From Nitrospirota bacterium (GTDB lineage Bacteria > Nitrospirota > Thermodesulfovibrionia > Thermodesulfovibrionales > JdFR-85): a stretch of 5,791 bases of DNA. The stretch is taken from contig WFTX01000318.1 in the NCBI GenBank assembly GCA_015485235.1, forward strand, positions 1 to 5,791, read 5' to 3'. The position numbers were made by a program, and so were the translations under genes. Shown here one piece after another: positions 1-5,572 of the stretch. The notes under the pieces are model-generated. The model was not told the DNA's origin, ran no database searches, and saw only the letters and a list, made by a program, of their open reading frames with translations. The stretch's first letter is position 1, and each line of letters starts with the position of its first letter.

Positions 1-380
1 AATATATGGTGGAGCCCGGCATCCAGCCTCTCCAGGCAGACGAGGAAAGGCTCCGGCAGATCCTTCTGAATCTGATTGACAACTCCATAAAATACTCTGA
101 CCCCGATTCAACCATTGAAATCCAGGTTCTGGAGGAACAGGATTATGTTATAATTAAGGTAAAAGACAGCGGCTGGGGAATCCCCCCCGAGGATCTCCAC
201 CATATCGGCAAAAGGTTTTATCGTGGGAGACATGGAAGTATTACTAAGGGGACAGGACTCGGGCTTTCTCTTTGTCATGAGATTGTCGAGATGCATGGAG
301 GAAGAATGGAGATAGAAAGCACCCCTGGAGTTGGCACCGTTGTCAGGATTTACCTCCCGGTCAGGAGGTCAGATGCCTAA
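1..380 (+). CDS. Sensor histidine kinase, C-terminal ATPase domain (5' partial)
   Basis: This is the catalytic ATP-binding (HATPase_c) end of a two-component sensor kinase; the sensor and the phospho-accepting histidine domain lie before the window. The frame is open through the left edge, so the ATG at 6 is an internal Met and not the start. Numbering from that Met, the N box is at 12-31 (Asn22 and Asn26, in RQILLNLIDNSIKYS), the G1 box is DSGWGIP at 54-60, the F box is RFYRG at 70-74 and the G2 box is GTGLGLS from residue 82. All expected nucleotide-binding motifs are intact, and the protein ends shortly after the domain, as in PhoR-like kinases. The stop overlaps the start of the receiver gene by 8 nt, which suggests translational coupling and a cognate pair. 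The signal it senses cannot be told from this fragment. Confidence 0.95.
   Translation, partial: YMVEPGIQPLQADEERLRQILLNLIDNSIKYSDPDSTIEIQVLEEQDYVIIKVKDSGWGIPPEDLHHIGKRFYRGRHGSITKGTGLGLSLCHEIVEMHGGRMEIESTPGVGTVVRIYLPVRRSDA
363..368 (+). promoter_or_regulatory. Shine-Dalgarno site of the receiver gene
   Basis: AGGAGG lies 4 nt before the ATG at 373, inside the last codons of the kinase gene. It decides the receiver start: the upstream in-frame ATG at 331 would add 14 residues that do not look like a receiver domain, whereas 373 gives the usual MPKVMVIDDE beginning. Confidence 0.75.
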
Positions 381-741
381 GGTAATGGTCATTGACGACG
401 AACCCTTCATTCTCATGATGATTGAGGACAAGCTTAAAAGTGCGGGTCTCGAGGTGCTGACAAGACGGGAATCCAGAGGTGCTGTAGAACAGATCCGCCA
501 GGAGCGTCCCGACCTGATAATCCTTGACTGGATGATGCCGGAAGTAAGCGGCTTAGACATATGCAAGGAACTCAAATCAGACCCCGATCTTGCAGGGATA
601 CCTGTTTTTATGCTTACCGCAAAGGGACAGGAAGACGACGAAAAAATAGGAATACGCTGTGGCGTTGACCGTTACATCACGAAACCCTTCAGCCCACGCA
701 GCCTCCTGGAAATAGTACTTGAACAGGTCGGAGAGAAATAG
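373..741 (+). CDS. Stand-alone CheY-like response regulator receiver protein
   Basis: A 122-residue protein made of one receiver (REC) domain with no output domain. The acidic pocket is Asp8-Asp9 in VIDDE, the phospho-acceptor is Asp52 in IILDWMMP, the conserved Thr is Thr82 in LTAKG, and the conserved Lys-Pro is Lys104-Pro105 in ITKPF; all switch residues are present. The family accepts phosphate from a histidine kinase and acts through protein contacts. The kinase just upstream (8-nt overlap, strong ribosome binding site) is the likely donor. The downstream GAF/HD-GYP gene overlaps it by 23 nt. Receiver and HD-GYP domains are often joined in one RpfG-type protein, so this may be a split version in which the receiver controls the enzyme in trans; that is an inference. 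A PilH- or Spo0F-like relay role is the alternative. Confidence 0.93.
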   Translation: MPKVMVIDDEPFILMMIEDKLKSAGLEVLTRRESRGAVEQIRQERPDLIILDWMMPEVSGLDICKELKSDPDLAGIPVFMLTAKGQEDDEKIGIRCGVDRYITKPFSPRSLLEIVLEQVGEK

Positions 742-1858
742 ACTCAGGGAAGACCTCCAGCGGACGGTCAGGGAACTCTCCGACACTTACGAAGAACTCA
801 CCCTTCTGTACCAGTTGTCGGAGGACCTTGCCGGCCTTGGAGTGGACGAGATCTGTGAAAAACTACTGAAGGAAGTCCAGATTCTGTTTGATGCTGAGAC
901 CGTGGCAATTCTTCTGCTGAATGAAAAGGAAAGGCACCTCTACACCAAGGCATCTACCGGAAACTGGAACCCTGACCGGATCATTCCCCGTGGAAACCGA
1001 AAAAGTATATTTTGGCGTCCCCTTCTCAAGAAAAAGGCTATAACTCTTTGTGTTACTTCATCAGAGAAAGAACACAATGAACTCGCCGGTCTTGGGTCAG
1101 TCCTTATCGCTCCCCTGACAGGCAAAAAGAAGGAGATCGGCCTGATACTCGCTGCCAACCGGCGCAAGAGAGATGAGTTTTTCGCAGGTGATGTAAAGCT
1201 GCTTCGATCACTCGCCTTTCAGGCCGGGCTCTTTATGGAAAATGCCATCCTCAGCAGGGAGGTCCAGTCCTTTCTCATCGGTATAATCCGGTCCTTTGTC
1301 AGGGCGCTGGAGGCATCCTCGGAGTGGACCGCCGGCCATACCGAACGGGTCACAGGCTATGCCGTTGCAGTAGGACGACTCCTCGGGTTCAGTCCGGCAC
1401 AGATTGAACGGTTGAGGATATGCAGCCTCCTGCATGATATAGGCAAGATCGCCACACCCGATGAGATACTTAACAAGGGAGAGAGACTCTCTGAAGAGGA
1501 ATGGGAAAAGATCAGACAGCATCCTGTCATTGGTGCGGAAATCCTCTCGGAACTTCGCGGGTTCATAGATGTGGTGGACTGCATCAGATATCACCATGAG
1601 AGATACGACGGGAAGGGACTACATGGTCTTAAGGGTGATGACATCCCTCTGAAGGCCAGGATACTGGCTGTCTGTGATGCCTTTGACGCCATGACCTCTG
1701 ACCGTCCTTACCGGCGGCGTCTTTCTGCAGAGGAAGCGATTGAAGAGATCGAAAAGGAGAGCGGGCGGCAGTTTGATCCTGAGATAGCAGAAGTCTTCTC
1801 TGGATGGATAAGGTCAGCCTACGGAATCGAGCCTCCTCAGCCTGAACCTGACGCCTGA
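719..1858 (+). CDS. GAF domain / HD-GYP domain protein, probable cyclic-di-GMP phosphodiesterase
   Basis: A 379-residue cytosolic protein. Residues 1-30 are charged and helical, about 30-178 form a GAF-like sensory domain, and about 185-365 form an HD-GYP domain. The metal-site residues expected of the family are visible: His207, His239-Asp240 in LLHDIGKI, His268 in QHPVIGAE, His292-His293 in YHHERYDGKG, and Asp320. HD-GYP enzymes hydrolyse cyclic-di-GMP to pGpG or GMP. The usual DGxGYPxGLxG loop here reads DGKGLHGLKG, so Tyr-Pro is lost and one residue is missing; activity is therefore less certain. The start is TTG at 719, because the frame is closed by a TAG at 713-715 and there is no early in-frame ATG; a weak GGA lies 8 nt before it. 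The first 23 nt overlap the receiver gene. The 3' end overlaps the convergent TatD fusion gene by 45 nt. Confidence 0.9.
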   Translation: MNRSERNRLREDLQRTVRELSDTYEELTLLYQLSEDLAGLGVDEICEKLLKEVQILFDAETVAILLLNEKERHLYTKASTGNWNPDRIIPRGNRKSIFWRPLLKKKAITLCVTSSEKEHNELAGLGSVLIAPLTGKKKEIGLILAANRRKRDEFFAGDVKLLRSLAFQAGLFMENAILSREVQSFLIGIIRSFVRALEASSEWTAGHTERVTGYAVAVGRLLGFSPAQIERLRICSLLHDIGKIATPDEILNKGERLSEEEWEKIRQHPVIGAEILSELRGFIDVVDCIRYHHERYDGKGLHGLKGDDIPLKARILAVCDAFDAMTSDRPYRRRLSAEEAIEEIEKESGRQFDPEIAEVFSGWIRSAYGIEPPQPEPDA

Positions 1859-3178
1859 GTCCTCGGCGATCCTCCTGCAGGCATCAAGATCCACTCCCTC
1901 CATATCCACAACTGTAACAGTTACTTCCGGTATATACCTTTTCGCCTCCCTTATGAACTCCAGCACCCCCTTGAAGGCATCCTTCACCCTTGGCCTGCAT
2001 ATCTTCCTGTAGGTCTCATCATCATGGGCATTCAGGCTTATGGAGATGGAGTCCACAAGCCCCTCAAGCTCAGGAAGGATATTCCGTCCGTGAATCAGAT
2101 TCCCATGCCCGTTTGTGTTAACCCGGACCCTTCCGCCTCTTTTTTTGATCCAGAGGGCAAGGTCCTTCAGAAGTTCAAACCTGAGGAGGGGCTCTCCGTA
2201 GCCGCAAAAGACAACCTCCCTGTAGTCCAGCGGATTGCCGATAGCCGTCTTCAACTCCTCCAGGGATGGTTCCCTTGAGAGTCTCAGGTTATGTCCCTTC
2301 ACATAATCGGTATGGAAGCGGACACAGAAACCGCAGACATTACTGCACCGGTTGGTAAGGTTGAGGTAGAGGTTATCCCTGATCTTGTAAGCAATCTCTC
2401 CCTCCTCAGGCATCTCGCCTATCCCGAAAAGCCTCTTTGCATTCACTGTCGTGATCCGGGCGATATCCTCCAGCCCCACCCCCCTGAGGCTGGCGAGAAC
2501 CCTTGCCGTCTCTACAACCCGGGCAGGCTCATTCCTCTTGCCCCGGTAGGGAACAGGACTGAGATAGGGGGCATCGGTCTCAATAAGAAGCCTCTCATCA
2601 GGGATCTTCCGGGCCACCTCTTTCAATCCCTGGGCATTCTTGAAGGTAACAGGGCCTGCAAAGGAGATGTGAAGCCCCAGGGCAAGGGCCCTCTCCGCCA
2701 TCTCCTCCCCACCCGAAAAACAATGCATCACCCCTTTATGCAGTCCTGACTGCTCGAGGATCCTCATGGTCTCGTCTTCAGCCTCCCTGCTGTGGATCAC
2801 CACAGGAAGGTCCCTCTCAACCGCTATCTGGAGCTGTCTTTCAAAAACCCGCCTCTGTACATCCCTTGGAGAGTGATCATAGTGGTAATCCAGTCCTATC
2901 TCACCCAGAGCAACCATTCCGGGCTCTTCAAGCCATTCAAGAATCTTCTCTTCCTTGTCTCTGTCATAGGTCTTTGCATCGTGAGGGTGAATGCCCACTG
3001 CACCGAAAATCATTGTATGATTCCTGGCAAGGTCAACAGTCCTCTCACACCCCTTGAAATCAGACCCCACATTCAGGACATACTCCACCCCGGCCTGCAC
3101 AGCACGGTCCAGGACCTCAGGGAGGTCTTCCCTGAACTCCTTCATGTCAAGATGACAGTGGGTATCTATGAAGGTCAT
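1814..3178 (-). CDS. TatD-family metal-dependent nuclease fused to a radical SAM domain
   Basis: A 454-residue two-domain protein. Residues 1-254 are a complete TatD-type hydrolase (TIM barrel; family members are Mg-dependent DNases) with all usual metal ligands: His7 and His9 in DTHCHLD, Glu93 in LGEIGLDYH, His129 in VVIHSRE, His152 in MHCFSG, and Asp202 in ETDAPYLSP. Residues about 260-454 are a radical SAM domain with the 4Fe-4S ligands Cys278, Cys282 and Cys285 (CSNVCGFC), the GEP motif of the SAM site at 328-330 and NTNG at 354-357. This second part resembles the TatD-associated radical SAM family, found next to or joined to TatD; its substrate is unknown to me. It ends in RRLDSVG, a natural-looking terminus. 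The ATG start gives the standard TatD beginning MTFIDTHCHLD, but no ribosome binding site precedes it; a tandem 8-bp repeat abuts it. The gene lies 96 nt downstream of the mutase gene and may be cotranscribed. Confidence 0.93.
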   Translation of the reverse strand: MTFIDTHCHLDMKEFREDLPEVLDRAVQAGVEYVLNVGSDFKGCERTVDLARNHTMIFGAVGIHPHDAKTYDRDKEEKILEWLEEPGMVALGEIGLDYHYDHSPRDVQRRVFERQLQIAVERDLPVVIHSREAEDETMRILEQSGLHKGVMHCFSGGEEMAERALALGLHISFAGPVTFKNAQGLKEVARKIPDERLLIETDAPYLSPVPYRGKRNEPARVVETARVLASLRGVGLEDIARITTVNAKRLFGIGEMPEEGEIAYKIRDNLYLNLTNRCSNVCGFCVRFHTDYVKGHNLRLSREPSLEELKTAIGNPLDYREVVFCGYGEPLLRFELLKDLALWIKKRGGRVRVNTNGHGNLIHGRNILPELEGLVDSISISLNAHDDETYRKICRPRVKDAFKGVLEFIREAKRYIPEVTVTVVDMEGVDLDACRRIAEDSGVRFRLRRLDSVG

Positions 3179-3210
3179 GGTTATCAGGTTACTAAGTTAC
3201 TGGGTTACTC
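3179..3210 (-). repeat. Four tandem 8-bp units abutting the TatD-fusion start codon
   Basis: Read on the minus strand, the 32 nt before the ATG are four 8-bp units: GAGTAACC, CAGTAACT, TAGTAACC and TGATAACC. The first three share AGTAAC, and the fourth differs from the third at two positions. The array takes the place where a Shine-Dalgarno sequence would lie. Whether it is a binding site, a slippage-prone repeat or a dispersed repeat cannot be told from one copy. Confidence 0.7.
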
Positions 3211-3274
3211 AGCCGTAAAGACTGCAATTGGTATATTTGTATATTGGTTATTCGGTAAGGGCATTAAAGGTTTC

Positions 3275-4483
3275 TCAGGCGCCGAACTTTTTCAGCCTTC
3301 CGGCGTTTGCCAGAGCAAGAGGAAGTATATTGAAGGCAGGGAGTATTCCCAGTTCTCCCTTCAGGCATTCCCTCTCCGTGAAACGGGAGGAGACCCCCCC
3401 CAGTACATAGGGTGCATGGATCATCACCGGCACGGGGTGCCAGCTGTGTTCCTTCATCAGTGAAGGTGTGGAATGATCTCCTGTGATTATAAGCACATCC
3501 GGTTTCAGACTGAGTACTTCCGGTATAAAGCCGTCGAACTCCTCTATCTTGCCCTTCTTTGCCTCGAAGTTCCCGTCTTCACCATAGGAGTCCACCTTCT
3601 TCACATGCATGAAGAAGAAGTCGTACTCGTTCCAGTTCTCCCTTATGAATTCGATCTCTTCCCTGATATCACCGTTAACGGGTGGGGTCTCCATTCCCAC
3701 AAGACGGGCCAGCCCGCGGTACATCGGATAAATCGCCACGGCAAGAGCATTCAGTCCGAAGACATCCTGGAACTTAGGGATGTCCGGAACCTGCGATATC
3801 CCCCTTAAAAGGGCATAGTTTGCACGTTCTTCATCCTTCAATATATCTGCAATCCTGTCAATCAGTTTCTCGGCGATCCTGGCTACCCTTTCAGACTGGT
3901 GATTTGCCGGAACGGGTTTAAGGGGCGGTTTCCCGACCTTCTGCGGGTCCGTATCGTTTACATGATCAGAACCATGTTCAAGGGGTTCAGGAAACCTCAG
4001 AACAACTGCAAACCGGTGCTCCATACCAGAAGCGAATATGATCTCGGCTTCATCAATTCCCTTGATCTCTTCAGAGAGACGCCTTGTCAGTTCCCTGTTC
4101 TTTTCAGTAGGGATCCGGCCCGCTCTCCTGTCCTTGACCAGTCCTTCCTGGATGGTGGAGAAGTTGCACCTGATCGCCACATCGGTATCACGGAGTTCAA
4201 TCCCGAGACCGAGGGCCTCAAGGACTCCCCTGCCTATCTGCCACTCTCTGGGATTATAACCGAATATTCCAAGATGGCCGGGGCCGCTTCCCGGTGTTAT
4301 TCCGTAGGCCACAGGGATGTGAAGGCCGGTGGCTGATGTTCTGACAAGATTGTCGAGATTCGGGGTAACTGCTGCCTCAAGTTCTGTCTTTCCGTCCACG
4401 GGCAGTCCTCCGACGCCGTCAAGAACAACCATCATTATCTTGGTGTTGTTTTTCTGTATAAGTCCCTTTATCAGTTCCTGCAT
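3275..4483 (-). CDS. apgM: 2,3-bisphosphoglycerate-independent phosphoglycerate mutase, archaeal type
   Basis: Interconverts 3-phosphoglycerate and 2-phosphoglycerate in lower glycolysis and gluconeogenesis. The 402 residues fit the alkaline-phosphatase-superfamily aPGAM group, which runs to about 400. Visible features are the metal ligand Asp22 in VVLDGVGGLP, the catalytic Ser66 in TPGSGPGHLG, the substrate-binding insert at about residues 75-265 (DVAIRCNFST at 101, SDHVNDTDP at 172), KKVDSYGEDG at 295-304, the metal pair Asp336-His337 in ITGDHSTPS, and His346 in EHSWHPVPV. In the KxxDxxGH motif, the metal-binding His is Glu302 here. The start at 4483 gives the N-terminal leader (MQELIKGLIQ) that I associate with bacterial members. 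No ribosome binding site is seen, and a -10-like box lies 6 nt before the ATG, so the mRNA may be leaderless. The gene is separated from pgl by 408 nt, so it may have its own promoter. Confidence 0.94.
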   Translation of the reverse strand: MQELIKGLIQKNNTKIMMVVLDGVGGLPVDGKTELEAAVTPNLDNLVRTSATGLHIPVAYGITPGSGPGHLGIFGYNPREWQIGRGVLEALGLGIELRDTDVAIRCNFSTIQEGLVKDRRAGRIPTEKNRELTRRLSEEIKGIDEAEIIFASGMEHRFAVVLRFPEPLEHGSDHVNDTDPQKVGKPPLKPVPANHQSERVARIAEKLIDRIADILKDEERANYALLRGISQVPDIPKFQDVFGLNALAVAIYPMYRGLARLVGMETPPVNGDIREEIEFIRENWNEYDFFFMHVKKVDSYGEDGNFEAKKGKIEEFDGFIPEVLSLKPDVLIITGDHSTPSLMKEHSWHPVPVMIHAPYVLGGVSSRFTERECLKGELGILPAFNILPLALANAGRLKKFGA

Positions 4484-4489
4484 CTATAT

Positions 4490-4495
4490 AATATA
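4490..4495 (-). promoter_or_regulatory. Possible -10 box for a leaderless apgM transcript
   Basis: On the minus strand TATATT (5 of 6 matches to TATAAT) is followed by ATATAG and then the ATG, which puts a typical start of transcription at or next to the A of the start codon. No purine-rich ribosome binding site precedes the ATG. No good -35 is found at 17 or 18 nt. The AT-rich tract (TTATATTATATAG) contains overlapping alternatives. Confidence 0.35.
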
Positions 4496-4624
4496 ACCAA
4501 AAATGAAGGGTTTCTGCCAGGTGCTATCTCGTCCCAAAAATGCCGATTGACTCATCAGTCAGCTACAAGGCAGGAGGAAATAGGCTTTTCGTCTCATTCT
4601 CGCAGGCCATCCATGGCAGCCATA

Positions 4625-4651
4625 CCCCAAAAAGTCTTCGACTTTTCGGGG
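4625..4651. repeat. Inverted repeat, 12-bp stem with 3-nt loop
   Basis: CCCCAAAAAGTC, loop TTC, then GACTTTTCGGGG pairs over 12 positions with a single mismatch (A opposite C on plus; a G opposite T, and so a possible G-U wobble, if transcribed from minus). No T-run follows on either strand, so it is not a standard intrinsic terminator. The minus-strand reading is slightly more stable. Confidence 0.75.
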
Positions 4652-4666
4652 ACCCCTGCTCCGAGG

Positions 4667-4711
4667 CAGGCAATCTGCTTCACCTTCCTGGTGAAGATCA
4701 TAGATTGCCTG
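4667..4711. repeat. Long two-part hairpin with an overlapping alternative stem
   Basis: A perfect outer 10-bp stem CAGGCAATCT/AGATTGCCTG (4667-4676 with 4702-4711) encloses a perfect inner 7-bp stem CTTCACC/GGTGAAG (4678-4684 with 4690-4696), loop TTCCT. A 1-nt bulge and a 5-nt ATCAT bulge separate the two. The outer left arm also takes part in a competing CCTGC/GCAGG stem (4655-4659 with 4666-4670), so the two pairings exclude each other. No T-run follows. It could be an RNA regulatory fold or the palindrome of a REP/MITE-like repeat. Confidence 0.75.
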
Positions 4712-4791
4712 AAACCGCTCAAACCCTATGCCCTCCTGCCCTTTATTGGTGGGGTATTTTTTCTATCGGCAATCTGGGGCTCGTTCATCCG

Positions 4792-4812
4792 GTTTGTTTC
4801 GTTTGTTTTGTT
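4792..4812. repeat. Short GTTT-rich tandem repeat
   Basis: Two adjacent 9-bp units, GTTTGTTTC and GTTTGTTTT, followed by GTT, lie between two CCGG tetramers (4789-4792 and 4816-4819). On the minus strand this reads as AAAC-rich sequence in the 3' flank of pgl. No function is evident. Confidence 0.5.
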
Positions 4813-4891
4813 CTCCGGCTGGATCTCCTGGATAAACCTTACAGTTGTATAAGCTGTCACCCAAAGGGAGGGGAGGGGAAATGGAGAAATC

Positions 4892-5572
4892 TCAGAAGAT
4901 AACCACAACGTGAAGGTCTTCATGCTCATGAAGGAGCAGAGAAGGAAGATACAGAGCAGATTCCTTCCTTTCCAGAAACCTCCTGAAGGCTTCTCTCTTT
5001 TCCTCACCCCTCACAAGCAGAATCACCCTTCCTGACCGGAAGATCATACCCGGCGTTATCGTCACCCTTGGCAGATCAGGTGCATCTAAAACTGGACAGG
5101 CCAGGCTGTCTCTCTCACCGATAAGGGGACTGCCCGGAAAGAGAGATGCAATATGTCCGTCCGCACCCAGGCCGAGAATTATCAGATCAAGACCCTGAGA
5201 GGCCTCTCTTTCAAGAAGTTCCTGATACTCTGCAGCCGCCGTCTCAGGACCGTGCTCCCCCCTTATCCTGAACACCCTTTCCGGAGAAATCATCGCAGGA
5301 TCGAGGAGAAGCCTCTTTATCATCCCGTAATTGCTCAGACTGTCATCAGGGGGAACACATCTCTCATCAGTAAAAAAGACCCTCCAGCGCCCCGTCATCC
5401 CCCGTTCCCGGGAAAGTCTTCTGTATAGTGCCTCAGGTGAGCGGCCTCCACAGAGCCCGATATCAAAGGTGTCTTTACTTTCAAGTACCCTCTCAGCCGT
5501 GGATCTTATAACCTCAGTTATCCCTTCTATAAAGGACAACTCATCGTGAAATCTTCCTATCTCACCCACCAC
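4892..5572 (-). CDS. pgl: 6-phosphogluconolactonase (Pgl/DevB family)
   Basis: Hydrolyses 6-phosphogluconolactone to 6-phosphogluconate, the second step of the oxidative pentose phosphate pathway, in the cytosol. The 226 residues match the usual size of DevB-type lactonases. Motifs are the sugar-phosphate loop CGGRSP at 41-46, TDERCVPPDD at 68-77 followed by SN at 80-81, LGLGADGHIASLFP at 133-146 with the expected active-site His140, and RVTITP at 169-174. The glucosamine-6-phosphate deaminase family is related, but the GADGHIASLFP motif and the zwf neighbour favour the lactonase. The start is GTG at 5572, or the adjacent GTG at 5569; a weak AGG lies just upstream and there is no early ATG. 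The first 16 nt overlap the zwf end, which points to coupled translation. The gene is followed by a 408-nt hairpin-rich gap with no clear terminator. Confidence 0.94.
   Translation of the reverse strand: MVGEIGRFHDELSFIEGITEVIRSTAERVLESKDTFDIGLCGGRSPEALYRRLSRERGMTGRWRVFFTDERCVPPDDSLSNYGMIKRLLLDPAMISPERVFRIRGEHGPETAAAEYQELLEREASQGLDLIILGLGADGHIASLFPGSPLIGERDSLACPVLDAPDLPRVTITPGMIFRSGRVILLVRGEEKREAFRRFLERKESALYLPSLLLHEHEDLHVVVIF

Larger units (their letters stand above)
4484..4891. other. 408-nt intergenic region between pgl and apgM, rich in hairpins
   Basis: No convincing gene lies here. Open frames in it (for example 4540-4902 and 4547-4852 on plus) use doubtful starts, have no recognisable domain and are full of low-complexity or hydrophobic stretches. 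It holds a perfect 5-bp stem TGACT/AGTCA (4548-4561), a GCCAT/ATGGC stem (4606-4617), two strong hairpins (4625-4651 and 4667-4711), a GTTT-rich short repeat (4792-4812) and an A/T-rich end next to apgM. Both flanking genes read on the minus strand, so the region may be a structured 5' leader of apgM, a spacer in the zwf-pgl-apgM transcript, or a dispersed repeat element. Confidence 0.6.

Noticed and set aside
1208..1597. 129-codon minus-strand frame within the HD-GYP gene
   Set aside because: It is antisense to the conserved HD core and shows no family features.
3230..3258. Minus-strand promoter TTACCG, 17 nt, TATACC before the TatD fusion
   Set aside because: The spacing is good but the boxes match only about 3 of 6 and 4 of 6; the AT-rich direct repeat GTATATT (3231-3237, 3239-3245) easily yields such matches. 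Cotranscription with apgM is as likely.
2792..3463. 223-codon plus-strand frame antisense to the TatD fusion and running past its start
   Set aside because: It lies opposite a clearly conserved protein, has no recognisable domain and no supported start; a shadow frame.
4526..4558. Hammerhead-like core on the minus strand: CTGATGAGTC followed after a spacer by GGACGAGA
   Set aside because: The conserved GAAA is GAGA, stem II is only about 3 bp, and no convincing stems I and III or cleavage site surround it, so chance resemblance is more likely.
4625..4711. Intrinsic terminator after pgl or apgM
   Set aside because: Neither hairpin is followed by a T-run on either strand, and the T-run at 4757-4762 (plus) has no stem before it.
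4842..4858. Small ACAGTT/AGCTGT stem downstream of pgl
   Set aside because: Only six pairs including a wobble and no T-run; within chance expectation.
4540..4902. Open frames on plus (4540-4902, 4547-4852) and minus (4726-5007) in the pgl-apgM gap
   Set aside because: The plus frames overlap each other and the minus frame runs antisense across part of them; none has a recognisable domain or a good ribosome binding site, and their peptides come from hairpin and GTTT-repeat sequence. The hydrophobic tail of the 101-residue frame could mimic a membrane segment but follows T-rich DNA.
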